From the NCBI GenBank assembly GCA_009869945.1, contig WIXG01000001.1, forward strand, positions 434,001-498,000: a stretch of DNA of 64,000 nucleotides, written 5' to 3'. Under the pieces are notes generated by a model that did not search any database, was not told the origin of the DNA, and was given only the letters and a program-made list of their open reading frames with translations. A program made the translations under genes and the position numbers. Shown in pieces: positions 27,358 through 39,178 of this stretch (the stretch's first letter is position 1; each line of letters begins with the position of its first letter). The stretch comes from Mesaphorura yosii (lineage: Eukaryota > Arthropoda > Collembola > Poduromorpha > Tullbergiidae).

Positions 27358-29592
27358 TTACCGTATGTTACAATGTAGAAACAAAGGTGAACGAATTTCT
27401 TTTCGTATCTTGGCTTTCTTGAATACGCTCCAGAACCGAAGTGTTTCGTCTCCTGAGCCGGTGACAATGGTTTCGCCATCCGGTGACATGGCGAAATGTA
27501 GAACACGAGATGTATGGCCAGTTGGCAATTTACCTATACTCTCCAATGAGGGATACTTCCAGAAAAGAACTAGGTTGTTGGAGTTGGAGTATCCGTGCGT
27601 GCTCACCTGCGAAATGAGTCAATAACTTACAAACTTACATTTCCATGCTACGAAATTACTCACCAGTTCCGAGGAGTGTTTTGACCATGCAATATTGCAG
27701 ACTTGGGATCCTGTGTCAATGCATTGCAATGGTTTCTCAGTCAGAGTGTTCCAGAAACGAATGTGCCGATCCGCGGTTCCACCTCCACTTGCAAGGACCC
27801 CATGCTGATGAGGAGACCAGGCGATAGCTTCGAATTCGAAATGACAAAAGTTGTACCTTCTTCAGATGGTTTGCTGGAATCCCTTTGCTTACAAGCTTTT
27901 AGCAAGCAAGAACACTTTTAACTTACCTTTGATGGCCGCGACGTGTTCAGTGTATTTTTGAATGGGTTTGGTAGAATGCAGGTTCCAAATATATAGCAGA
28001 TTGTCATTCCCTCCAGAAGCCAAACATTCATTGTCTGAGGACCATTTCAAGCCACAAACCTGTTGCACAAATTACAAGGGTACATTTCAACTAGCAAGGC
28101 AAGTAATTAGTAATTAGAAGTTTTTATATTCAGCGTTCATAATACTTCTTGAGCGTGTCCAAGCAATTCCCGCGGTGATGTAATCGCTGGTTCTCGAATA
28201 TCAGTCTGATGGATGGTCTTGTCTCTCGAACCGCTGAAGAGTAAGTCTCCATTCCATGCGATCGCGCCAACTCGTCCTACTCGTGTATGTCCGTGAAAGA
28301 CAGTTACTTTCTTGCCAGCATCAGCATCCCAAACTTGGACTTCGCCATTTTCAGTTCCAACTGCAAGAAGACTTCCCTAATTACAAAATTGAAATTTGAA
28401 TGATCTGACGAGTAAATCTATTCCGTGACTATTTCAACGTGCATTTTACTCACTTTCTCATTCCACCCAACTGCAGTGATCGAATCCACGTCTCTGATAG
28501 TTCTATATTGTGATAAGTCACACAGCTGACTGACTTTAGTTGTACTCGCTGACCACAGGTAAGCACAGGTTCCCAAACCCACGCTGATCACATTTTGTGA
28601 TGACCAGTCAATTAAGTTCAAGTAGAAATCATCCTTCAGTTCGGGAGCATCTAAAATCTAATCAAATAATCAAGTGTGTATGAGATGCCAAGCTATAAAG
28701 TTACAAGTAAGAATTCAAAATTCTCACCCTGATTGGTATTTTGGAAATGTTTCTTTGTTGCATGATTTGGGATCTTAAGAGTTGTTCGGATTGGTGGCTT
28801 ATTGGGGACAAAGAGGGTGAGCATATTGGTTTGCTCAGTACAGTGGAAGACCGATCTGTTGTGTCAAACTGTGAAATGACAGACCAGTCGTCAATCGCTA
28901 TGCCCTGCCAATTTTTCAATTCTCTAGATCTGAACGCTTGGCTTACACTAAATAACCTTCGATTGGGCGTGGATTTCTTCGTGCTGCTCGTTCCCTCATT
29001 ACTTTCATGTTGATACCCCAGTACTTCGTTCATCAACAAACGGGAGTAAACGGTTAATCCTTCCTGATCTGTTTCTTGATCTTCGGGGCGCTTCTTTGGA
29101 GTTCGTGGCAGTGATCTCTGGCCGTTTTTGAGAATGAATTATTGGGAGCGTCGAAATAAATTATAAAGGTAAATTGGAATTTGAACTCTTACTCACGGGT
29201 GAATGCAGCGTTGGTGATGCGGGGTAGGTTAAGTGCCATGAATTTCCTGCCCTGGCTGGAATAAATCTATCACTATATCGAGGTTTACTTGGAGACATGC
29301 ACAAGGATTCAGTGGCTGATGCATCTGTTAAGAAATTTGGGTTAAGAATTCCGGGTGGAATAAATGATGTGGAATTTTCTGTCGATGGCGAGGGGCTTGA
29401 ATTTACCAGCACCGGCGCCACCTTGTGAAATGACGCATCGGGCCACGGCGAGCGAAACAATGTCGTAGCAGTGATGGACTGAGTAAGCAAATTGTCTTGA
29501 GCCTTTGAACTTGAATACTTCGACGTGGTCGGAGGAGTTTTAAGCTGGTTTAAATATGCTAACATTGAGTCAGCAATATGGGGTGATTCCAT
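27358..29592 (-). CDS. fzr: Fizzy-related / Cdh1, APC/C co-activator
   Basis: Substrate-recruiting activator of the anaphase-promoting complex in late mitosis and G1. Seven exons: 29197-29592, 28728-29117, 28454-28657, 28146-28376, 27927-28059, 27664-27827, 27358-27606; 588 residues. Visible are the C-box (DRFIPAR), the segment LSPISHQSEQLLRSQ and the linker ISKIPIRILDAPELKDDFYLN, then a seven-blade WD40 propeller with the Cdh1-type stretches EVCGLKWSSDN, AIAWSPHQHG and GSQVCNIAWSKH. The chain ends in Ile-Arg, the IR tail that docks on the APC/C. Cdc20 is ruled out by closer agreement with Cdh1 throughout. The N-terminus is the uncertain part: the ATG at 29592 gives about 110 residues before the C-box, more than in fly or human, and the frame stays open upstream to 29766 without another ATG. 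Confidence 0.95.
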
Positions 29593-30250
29593 TGTGATGT
29601 CTAAACGTTCGTCCAGCGTAGCCGGGTTAGCGTCCTGGCAGGATTCCACAGGGGAGAGTACTGTGACTTGATCTTCTGCGAACTTCACTTCCCAATGCGT
29701 GGTGAATGATTTGTAAAACGAAACGAAGCAAACGCTGAAATGCAAGCCGTACTTTACTTCTTTCACCTTGATAGTTGATAAGCCAGACCCTCTGCATAGA
29801 TTTTTGCTTAGATTACGGCCAATTGTTCAATGATTCCTAGGTGTTCTAGAAAAACGATAGAAAATTGCAAATGAAGCCTAAAAGCGTAGCAAAAACACTT
29901 AGCTCGAACTTGTTTTAGAATTACTTATCAGTTATCACGTGTAACGCAGGTAGAGTTTCACTGGTCTGAACTTTATATCTTATGTGGACAAATCACGAGT
30001 AAGTGTCCACCAGTGTCATGTGTGATGTCTCACGATTCACTAAAAAATCACAGTTAATTTTGGCGAAAGTCAATTAATTGAGGTAGAGTACATGCATCGA
30101 TGCAACCAACCGGTACAAATGTAATGCAAATGAGCGTCCAACATTTATCGTAGCTTTTTATTATGTCTCTTGCAAAGTATGCTACAAACGGCACGGCGCA
30201 CAGTAGGCCGTTGACTTCAACACGAATGAAGACACAAATGCTACTTCTGC
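29593..30250. other. Spacer between fizzy-related and the secreted-protein gene
   Basis: Contains the fizzy-related promoter or 5' UTR and the 3' UTR of the next minus-strand gene. No other coding signal seen. Confidence 0.5.
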
Positions 30251-31605
30251 TCAAGTTGCGTATTCAATTTTGTCTAGGAATTTTTTCTCGTTCACACATT
30301 CCAGATGGGTGCAAAAGTTACATTTCGCAATCCCTTCCAGTGCGCGTGAACTTTTTCGAGGGTCAACGCACTTCTTGCCGGTGATGTCGTACACTCGCGT
30401 ATAAATCTGATTTGTGTACACGGTGTACTCGCCACATTCTCCCACCAGCTGAAAGAACCTCACCACGGACTTTGGGGGTAGCGTGCGCGTCAGCTCCCGC
30501 GAGTAGTTGTTGCTCACCAGTGGAAAGTCTCCGCCATTCTCGTCCTGAAAGAATTTCATGCTCCAGCTCACTCCTGTGACTGGACTTTGTTTAATTCCAG
30601 AGAATACACGAATTAGGTCCTTTCTGATTGATGCTATCAATGAATCGTCCGCTGGAATGATTGGGTCCGGCCCGGCGAACAGTCGCTGTACTTGCGGAGC
30701 TTTAAAATGGTGATATGCTTTCAGTGTCCACATGAACCCAAAATTTTTCAAAGTCAGTTTCTGTTCTACAGGCTCATCCTCTTCGTTCGTGAACACAAAC
30801 TCTACGTTCTCATCTTCCGTGCCGTTATTTTCTGCGACCGCGTCTGCGTCCGAGTCCTCCGAAGCGTCTTCCGTTTGATTTCGAATTGGCAAATACTGGT
30901 CCTTTGGCGTACAAGTTCCTAAATGCCAAACAGAATGGGAAACTATGGGGCATTGTCTCAACATTTTGGAGAAAAGGCATTAAGTTACCCAACTCTGGAA
31001 GCTCAAACTGAAATGGCTCTGTCGCCACCACAAAACTTGGGGCCAATCCTTCGTCATACGCACCACTGTCATGGCTGAGTTGCTTGTGGCATGTGGCAAA
31101 TGATTGGAAGAAAATGGCACCAGTCTTCGCCGGCAAGGTGGCCCTCCTGGCTTCGTTTTTAACTTTGCCCAAATACGGAATTTGTGCCTGTTCCCAGTCA
31201 AACTGGTGTCTCAATTCACGCCGCAAATCATCTTCGTCATGTTGAAGATTTTTGGTATTGCTAATGTTCGTGATGCCAATGGACGTTTCAGATAGCTCAA
31301 CCACTTTCGGGTCTTCAGTGGGGTTCAAGATTGTCGCTACGTATGTGTCGGTCGTTTTCGGAGCACACCAGTACACGGTTGGACGAGGAGTCGCGTGATC
31401 TTCGCTCAACTCAATTGAGTTTGAGGTCGGTTTGGCCGGCAGTTCTGCGTTCGAACCTTCTAGAAAATAATGCCATGAAGTGAAGGCATTTTGCTAGTCA
31501 GTCGGTACGCTGTCATTTGTTACCTGTTCTTTTCTTGCAACTCCAGACAGCAAATGCTCCATGGCCCGCAAGCTGGAGAAGGGCCAGTATGAGGAATAAC
31601 TTCAT
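30251..31605 (-). CDS. Secreted protein of unknown family
   Basis: I do not recognise this protein. Three exons (31524-31605, 30989-31459, 30251-30918) with clean GT-AG junctions in phase 1 give 406 residues. It opens with a clear signal peptide (MKLFLILALLQLAGHGAFA), then VWSCKKRT. The mature chain has few cysteines, one acidic low-complexity stretch (EDASEDSDADAVAE) and a C-terminal cluster KCNFCTHLEC. A central part alternates hydrophobic residues and prolines as in a beta-rich globular fold (SVVRFFQLVGECGEYTVYTNQIYTRVYDITGKKC, broken here only by reading: RFFQLVGEC, then EYTVYTNQIYTRVYD). No transmembrane helix follows the signal. The consistent codon phase over three exons supports a real gene. 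The likely place of action is outside the cell or in the secretory pathway. Confidence 0.75.
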
Positions 31606-32619
31606 AACGATCAACAGTTAAACATGCATTAACATTCAATGCGTGATTGTAGTGGTGTAGGGCATGAGTCATAAACTTTCGAAGAAGGAATGAGGAAGTC
31701 GAGCTTTGATTCGGCAGAATCTAACAGGGTACGATATTTCGCCGAAAATCGAGCTTTAATAGTTAGCTTGGACTAAAGTTATGGGCCTTGACATCGATGT
31801 CCATAACGTTATCAGGGGCCTCGAATGAAGTATGCAAGTATGCTATCGTGTTAACGCCGAAGGACGGACACAACAGGCTAAGGCCCAATAGCCCTGTCAA
31901 AAGAGGTGTGGCCCCCGGCCCAGAATGAGCCAGCCCGAGAGCGGGAAACCGACATTTTGAACGAATTTCCCGGCGTGTCCATCCCAAATACAGATCCATC
32001 TGTCTTGCGCGATCGAACCCCATTGATCACAGGAGGGGAGGAGTTACAAACTGACGCATGATATAGGAGGAGAGGGTAGATTCAATTGTGAGAGTTTTAC
32101 TATCCGCTCTGTGGCAAAAACAACGCACAAAAGCACAATGCAGTATGCAATTCATTTTGAACTCTTGTCACGAAATACGGCGGTAATAACAATAGCAATA
32201 GAACCGAACCAGTTGGTAAGTTTCCGCCGCAATTTACTACTGACTGTGATTACTACTGAAGTAACAAGGACACTTCATTAAAATAGGCAAGAAGATGTTA
32301 TCGTGTTTAGACACGTGCAGCTGTCACAATTGAATCTGGAGGTAGATAGTTTTAAACGTCATGATGGGGACGCTGAACTCCGACTCACCTTCAACAAGAA
32401 TAGAAGCCGTGGGGGCTCTACTTCCCAGATATTAATCGAATAGTTCCAAGAAGAATAGAAGGTAGAAGCTGGACTAAGCACTCAGTTGCTGCCCTTAACA
32501 TTGACCTAGAGTGAAACGCAAACATTAACATTTTAGAAAGTAAGATGCATGCAATAGAACTTATTGACACTCGATTCTTTTCCAGAGGTGTTCTAACTTT
32601 GTCTATTCTTTGCAGGGTC
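31606..32619. other. Divergent promoter region
   Basis: Lies between the divergently transcribed secreted-protein gene and the MYM-finger gene. A splice acceptor just before 32615 (pyrimidine-rich tract then TTTGCAG) suggests that a 5' UTR intron of the MYM-finger gene ends here. No coding sequence recognised. Confidence 0.5.
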
Positions 32620-35438
32620 ATGGAATCTAACAGTATGAGTGATAACGCAGATGGCAGTGAGGAGGGGCAAGTCGACGACGACGACATTGATGTGCTTGAT
32701 ATTGAAAAACCTCGAACAGGAAGCCAAAATGAGAGCAGCATTGGCATGAATGATGAAGACGAGGAGAAGCAACTAAAATCATCCGGAGCTCTGGACGTCA
32801 GTGATGACGACGATGGAATCAAGGTAATCGAAGAAGTGAAAAAAGGCGGTATTGTTAATGATGACAAGAAAAATGGGATCGGAGACAAGAACTCTGAAGA
32901 AACGGATGATGACGACGATGAGAAGAATATGCCAACAATCAGATTAAACACCGGTATATTCGACGCGGACGACGACGAAGAAGATGAACAAGATGTAAAT
33001 TGATATCCACATTTAACGAAGAGACAGGAATCTTATCTTGCTGAGTCTCATATTCATATTCGTTTATTAGGTCGGAGACGTGATGGAGATGGAGGTGAAT
33101 ATTGGTAGCAGCACGCCAGCGCCAGTCACAGTGACATCATCTAGCAATAATGACCAGTTCAGAAGATCCACTCCTCGCAGAGCGGCAGCTCAAGCTGCTG
33201 CAAACAATATTAAAGTATGAATTTATTCATAGCTCATACTTCATACTATGATATTAATAATACTTGAAATAACTCATATAACTATAATGCCGTAGCTATT
33301 CAATTTGGAATACTATCTTTCAGGTAATGACAGACATGCTTCTCGACAAGGGTAGGGGCCAAGGCAGCGTTGGTAGTATTCACAACAAGATAAATATTAC
33401 GAGCGCGAGTGAACCGGACACCCAACGAGTCCAATGTCACCAGTGTAAAAAGGTTCAAAACACACTTCACTGGGCGAGCCTTGATTTTTCGGTTGACTGT
33501 AAAATGTGCTTGTGTTTCTAGTTTCAACCTTCACAAATTGTCGTACAACAATTTGGAACTGATATTCACTTGTGTTCAAATGCGTGCTTCAATGCATTCC
33601 GAAATCCCGATCCCGCAAGAAGGCCCTTAGCGTGTTCTAAGTGTGGGACATTAAGTCGAGATACGGAAACAGCAAAGACATTTTACTGGGAAACAATGAA
33701 CTTTTGTTCTGACATTTGCGTGTGTAAGTGAGAAGAATTGTCATTCCGCCAATCTGCAATGATTTTTGAAAATGCTAAGCGTATTTTTTTCTTATTAGGT
33801 AATTTTCAAATGGACTTTGGTTCCAAATGCTCGACCTGCTCGAAGAAGGTGGCCTGGACCAGCCTTGGCAAATATTGCGTTAGATTTGGGAGCGACATTC
33901 GGCAGTTTTGTTCAACAGGCTGTTTAGATGCTTACAAGAAGGGCGCACGAGTCTGTTTTCATTGCCAACTTGATATTAAAAGGTTGGGGAATGTCATCCT
34001 AGCTAATATTCCAGCCAAAACTCAACCCAAGGTGGGTCAACTAATCATTTTCAATTATGCGGACAAACTGAAAAACATTTTGCTGACTGACTGACTTAAA
34101 TGCTTAGGAATTCTGCAGCCAAGACTGTGTCGAAATGTATGTTGAACAAAATCTGAACCAGCAAATTATCTCAAAACCCGACGTTATGATCACGTGCGTT
34201 ACCTGTGCCCAACACCGAAAGTTATACAAATCTTTGGTTTTGAATGGTGGAGTTTACCAGACCTGCTCGGAGTATTGTTGGAAGCGACTGCTAGAATCTC
34301 GACTCGTACAGACAGCGGCCAAGTGTGAAACTTGCACTAAGTTCGTGAATATGGAGGCTCTTATACCCAGTTTCTACTTAGCAAGTGACGCCAGGACTTT
34401 TGGGTTTTGTTCTGCGACGTGTAAAAATGTCTACGTTCTTAAACACAGACAAATTCTGGCGTGCACGACGTGCAAGGTAAAGTCAATTCGAAAAAGTAAA
34501 TTTACTGCTAAGTACGCATGCATAGAATCTTACCAGGCAATATTTATCTGAACAGGTTAAGAAGTATAATTTCGACTTGATCGAATTTGTGAATGCACAC
34601 AAGTCCGAGTACGTCGTGTGCTCATTAAACTGCCTGCCTCGCCCTTCACAATATGTGCTTAATTTAAAAGCGTCATTACTCTCCCTCGCGCCAACGGCTT
34701 CGGAATTAGCCTTGCCGAGGAGCACAACACTGACAACACAGCCCAGCACTGTCTTAAACAACTCACAACAAGGTTACCAAATTCAGTCGCTGGTGTCAGT
34801 AGCAAACTCAATTGGAACGTCGTCGTCCCTGCTGAATGGACATGCGCATGGTGCTTACAGTTTCACAGGTTAGAGCTTGAAACTAAAACAATTGTGGACG
34901 TTATGATTTTTAGCGTTCTCTTCCATATTCCTTAGATGGACCATCAGAAGTGATGCTCCGTCAAGCGCGCGACGATGACATCATTGAGATTCGGGATGGA
35001 GACGCTGGCGAAGAGGAGGTTTCACTTGATGATGAGCGATGGGCGGAATGCGAAACATTAGTAATCGTACGCGAACCCGAACCAGTTCCAATGCGAAACA
35101 AAGGCTGCATGGCCAGACCAATCAGATTAACGAAGGATACACAAACTGACACGGAGGAACTGTGGGAAATGCCACGCGTGGAAATGCGCCAAGAAACTGC
35201 ACAAGAACCAACGATTCGTTATGTCCCTGTCGTCATCCCGTGTCCAGTTTACATCCCTGTCCCCTTCTACGCACTGCAGGCTCCTGTGCCCGTCCCACTC
35301 CCTGTCCCAGTTCCCACCCCAATTCCACTACCAATTGACATGAATTTACTTGAGGCAATAAGGAGCAGCCAAAATCAAAATCAAACTACGGCAGATGATA
35401 CACCGACCGCCATGGAAGTAGACATGGACGACTTATGA
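32620..35438 (+). CDS. woc: MYM-type zinc-finger protein (woc / ZMYM2-3-4 family)
   Basis: Nuclear zinc-finger protein of the group of fly without children and vertebrate ZMYM2/3/4, which act in chromatin complexes. Eight exons: 32620-32994, 33071-33214, 33324-33452, 33522-33723, 33799-34031, 34108-34476, 34556-34868, 34936-35438; 755 residues. An acidic Asp/Glu-rich N-terminus is followed by seven consecutive MYM fingers of the CxxC...CSxxC form (CHQCKK/LCSNAC, CSKCGT/FCSDIC, CSTCSKK/FCSTGC, CFHCQ/FCSQDC, CVTCAQ/TCSEYC, CETCTK/FCSATC, CTTCK/VCSLNC). Near the C-terminus is the Pro/Val ladder typical of the family (YIPVPFYALQAPVPVPLPVP). It stops soon after this, so it is much shorter than the 1300-1700 residues usual for relatives and lacks their C-terminal domain. 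The start is the first ATG after an acceptor and an in-frame upstream ATG-less extension is treated as UTR. The exon 3 donor (AAG|GTTCAA) is weak but restores the finger. Confidence 0.85.
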
Positions 35439-36010
35439 TTCTGGCAGGAAGACAGGCTCGTTCTGCTTCGTATCTCAAAAGTCTGCTAATATTTAGTTAT
35501 TTATGCGTTCTTCTCATTACGTCGTTATTTAGCATCTCTAATTTTAATCACATACTTTTATATGAAGCGGGACTAACATTTTGCATTAACTCGAAGGTTA
35601 ATAAACCGCAATTACTTTGTAAAGAAAATTTTATGCTATTTCTAATTTGATACAGTAGGAAGCAATAAATAACCTCCATTCTACGAAAAAGCAGCACAGT
35701 TAGTTGAACCTGCTTTCAGGTTGACTAAAGATTACTAAACTTGAATTGGATAATTGACGTTCAGACTCGGCATGCTATGCTTGGCTTGGGTCCAGCGAGT
35801 CCAGCCTTACAGTTTTCACGATCCGACCGTGATCAAAACCATACATCGGCTGTTCCTCGTAATCCTCTTACTATGTTAGAAGTCCATAACCCCGGTTTTG
35901 TGCCTTTTAGCTGCTTAACTCCCGGTTTTAACTTGATTCACATTTAAATACGGTCCCACGGCTCCTCGCTTGCTGTCATTGCGATTTGTCCCCGAAGACG
36001 ACTGGATCGT
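35439..36010. other. Spacer between the MYM-finger gene and the next gene
   Basis: 3' UTR of the MYM-finger gene, then presumably the promoter of the gene starting at 36011. No further coding signal. Confidence 0.5.
35664..35669 (+). terminator. Candidate polyadenylation signal of the MYM-finger gene
   Basis: AATAAA about 225 bases after the stop codon, on the coding strand. Confidence 0.5.
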
Positions 36011-36843
36011 ATGGAGGCTGCTGGAATGCCGAATCAAGAAGTATGCACACGTAAGCTATTTCCAATTTGGGTGTCCAGGTTTATAGCGTACTTTAGTATT
36101 ATGCCTAATTAATTATTTCATGACTTCTTCGAAATGTAGCCTTGAGGAAGCCGACAGCTATTGAAGATCCAAGGGCAGGTCCAAAAAAACGCCGTCGATG
36201 CGGGAAGTTGGACTTCACGAGAATCCAAATAACACCGCCACGGACGCGTGGTGGTTTGACTAAGCTTGCCTTTGCTCGGCCGAAGTTCAACATTATCGAC
36301 CCGTCGAAAGCGTATTTCACTGTCAAATTGCCTGCACATGTGAATGTCACAGTGGAGAAACCCTCACCACCTCCAATAACTAACCAACAAATTGTTCAAC
36401 CAAAGTGCACAAAGAAACTACCCAAGGAGGACGTCGAGAAGAAAAATGGCAAAGGGGTTGACAGCCATAGTCCTTCAGTGAAGCGATGGGAATATTTCCT
36501 GCCCGCTCAGAAGTCCACTCCGAAATCTGCAAATAAATCATACATCGTCGGTGACATTGTGATCCCGCACACGTTTTGGCTACCCTCAAACTTGACCGAG
36601 GATAACCCATTGGACGGACTCACTTTGACAATGATCAAATCACTCAAGATATTTGACGAGTCTGAAATCAAGGCGATTGAATCGTTCACCAGCGCCGAAA
36701 CTTTTCAAGATTTTAAGACTGAATCAGCAGAGTACCAAAGGTTTTTCAGACATGTCTTTAACGAATTTAAAATAGACCCTAATTCTATGATTGATTTTTA
36801 TTCGCCTGGTTATGATGGAGAAGCAAATTACATATCATTGTAA
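36011..36843 (+). CDS. Basic, probably nuclear protein of unknown family
   Basis: Not recognised. Two exons, 36011-36050 and 36140-36843, joined in phase 1, give 247 residues. The frame is long and codon-like, and the splice sites are good. Near the N-terminus is a strong nuclear-localisation-like cluster (GPKKRRRCGK) followed by a Pro/Arg-rich stretch (ITPPRTRGG) such as seen in phospho-regulated nuclear proteins; SPS/TP sites are present. The C-terminal 100 residues (from about SYIVGDIVIPHTFWLP onward) look folded and helix-rich (EFKIDPNSMIDFYSPGYDG at the end). No zinc-binding or enzymatic motif is visible. The next coding start, that of TTI2, lies 540 bases downstream on the same strand. 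Confidence 0.7.
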
Positions 36844-37381
36844 TATTGAGGAACTTGTTGTTTATTGCATTTGCATGTTATATTTGAAAAATGTGGTTTT
36901 GTTTTGTTACTGCTTATTGGAAATCTTATCTTTCAGTAAACACTTTTACTAAATCAATTGATTCGGTTCATCATTGCTTACTTTTCTACTGAACAGCAGA
37001 ATAATTATGGCATCATACATGACTCTCGTCGTTTCATTGCTAACAAAGAAAGTCGACCTGTGGAGTTGAAAGAAACAAATGCGAAATTTAAATCGAAACT
37101 TGTCGGCTCAAAAGAAACCAGCCTCTGTCACATATCGTCTCAGTCTCGGTTCGCAAATTCGATCTTCCATCTACTGGAAGGGAAACGCTGAAAATAACTG
37201 GATACAAGAGTGCTTCCAAACCTTATCGTGGGCCTCAGTCTCAGGTATGTGTTGCCTTGTTGGAATAGAAAACCTTTGTCGCGGAATATCTTTTAGTGAA
37301 AATTCTAACATTTTAACGATGACTACAGCAGGACAAGTGGCAAGTAAGTAGAGCCTATTTTCTGAACCACGATTACGATTC
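36844..37381. other. Spacer before TTI2
   Basis: Several short overlapping frames exist. One, near 37100-37245, ends in a good donor (CAG|GTATGT) but no convincing protein could be assembled. It probably contains the 3' UTR of the upstream gene and the TTI2 5' UTR. Confidence 0.4.
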
Positions 37382-39069
37382 ATGATGGACACAGACACCG
37401 ACAAGTGGACAGAGATAGCACGCCTTTCAGAGTCATGTTTGCTGCCGAGACTGGAAGCTGCTTACGCTTATGACACCGAAGATTCACGGCTTAGTATAGA
37501 AGATAAAAAACGCATTGCTGATACTCGAGACCAAACCGGACGAAAGCTTTCGGGAATCCTGGCGCTTCTGAAATCTCTTCATGTTGATCAAGACACTGGA
37601 AGTGCCAGCGAAGGGAGGAGATCTGACGTCGCGCATCTGTCACCCCACATAAGAAAACAACTGGTTGCTCTCATATGTGCGTTGGGCGAACAATACGCGC
37701 TTTCCAGCTCAGCACATGATTGCTCTAATAAGCCTTGGACAAACGAGGCCAATGCAAAGCTTGTGAACGATATCATTCAGGAAGTACAACACGTTTTTAA
37801 CCTACGGAATCAACATAATAGTCAAACGTCCGAATCGGACCTCGCGCAACTTTTTGAAGAAGATTTCAAGACTGGTATCAATCCAGCCAAGACAATATTC
37901 GGCCAGGTATTGCAAGTGTTTCGTTATAAGCTAGTTGGTCAAAATGAGATATGGCAGTATCACCCTGCAGCAAAGGCGTCTTTTCACTGGGTCTTGCTTC
38001 AAGTCAAGGTAGTAAAACATTAGTCATATCCATATTAAATGTTTTATATGTTATGTCAATAGTCCTGAGCGAGCGTATTAAATTTTGCATTGCAGTATCC
38101 GCACTTGTCCGAATATATTCCTGGATCGCTCCAGCCTGTATTAAACTTTTGTGATGACTTCCAAGTTCGAAATCAATTGGACGCTCTCGAGTGCTTTGAA
38201 CACGTTGTGGGCCATGTGGTATGTTAATTGAATTGACTGTTGACAGGTACTTCCATGCTGTTATAAGCTCACAATGAATTTTGTTTAGAACAAAGCCGAG
38301 CTATGTGGAGGAGGTGCTGGAAGTTGGTGCGAAGTAATTTACAAGAGCTTAGCCAAGATGCTCGATGTCTCAAAAGACGATCGAGTGATTATGAAATTAT
38401 TGCCACTCACTCTGAAGATCTTAAAATTATTGGAGAAGGATCCGAATGTTCATTCATCCAAGCTCACGCTATACGATGAAATCCTTGAAAAAATTCTTCA
38501 TCGAATTGAATTTGGAGGTGACAATAACAAAATTAAATCGATATGGATACAGCAGCTGAACTCATTTTTAGACGTCATGGGTTTCGCCGTTTTGCATTGG
38601 CTAAGTCAAATAGTTCGGATCTTGGATGAGAGCACAACTTGTAATGATCCAAGACGATGGCTTGTGTCGTTGAATGTAAGAAACATGTCATGCGTTACTT
38701 CTCTTAACTGCTTATGATCCTATATCCTTAACATTGTCTTTCTTGTAGTGCGTGAAAACTTGCATCGCGAATTCATGGGTCAAACCAGACAGCGACGCGT
38801 TTGCACAAATTCTTCTGAAGATCATTTACAATATGTCCGTTTTTGATATCGATTGTGATACACAAACTCAGGACCAGGTCTTGGCTCAATCACAAGAATG
38901 TCTTCACTCGCTTATGCATAATTCTGATTACAAAGATGTTCGAAGGCAGTTACTGGAAATAACAACAAGCGTAAAGAATCCCTCAGTCGATGCGAGTACC
39001 TGTGATCAGTTGCAACCAAAATTCGTAGAAGTTTGGAATCGCGTAAGCACAGAGTTAGATTTATTATGA
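37382..39069 (+). CDS. TTI2: TELO2-interacting protein 2 (TTI2)
   Basis: Member of the TTT complex (TELO2-TTI1-TTI2), which works with HSP90 to fold and stabilise PIK-related kinases such as ATM, ATR and mTOR. Four exons: 37382-38008, 38096-38218, 38289-38675, 38749-39069, all phase 0; 485 residues, close to the roughly 500 of the human protein. It is an all-helical repeat protein without catalytic motifs. Family-like segments are the central PHLSEYIPGSLQPVLNFCDD followed by a helix with ALECFEHVVGHV (human has a similar run ending in CLHHIV), and LYDEILEKILHRIEF. The start is the first of two adjacent ATGs. Its 3' end faces that of SNRNP40, with only about 110 bases between the two stop codons. 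Assignment rests on remembered similarity of the middle domain. Confidence 0.75.
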
Positions 39070-39178
39070 ACAAGACAACTTTTTTAACATTACACTTACT
39101 ATATTTAAGAACGTAAGAAAGATGGTGATTGGAAATTAAAATGAACGTCGGATCAAAGAATCTCTGACAATGGTTCCT

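Noticed and set aside
32418..32951. 177-codon minus-strand serine-rich frame
   Set aside because: Antisense shadow of the acidic first exon of the MYM-finger gene.
33491..33520. 30-base intron in the MYM-finger gene using the donor TCG|GTTGAC
   Set aside because: Too short to be spliced; the donor at 33453 gives a 69-base intron and restores the first MYM finger.
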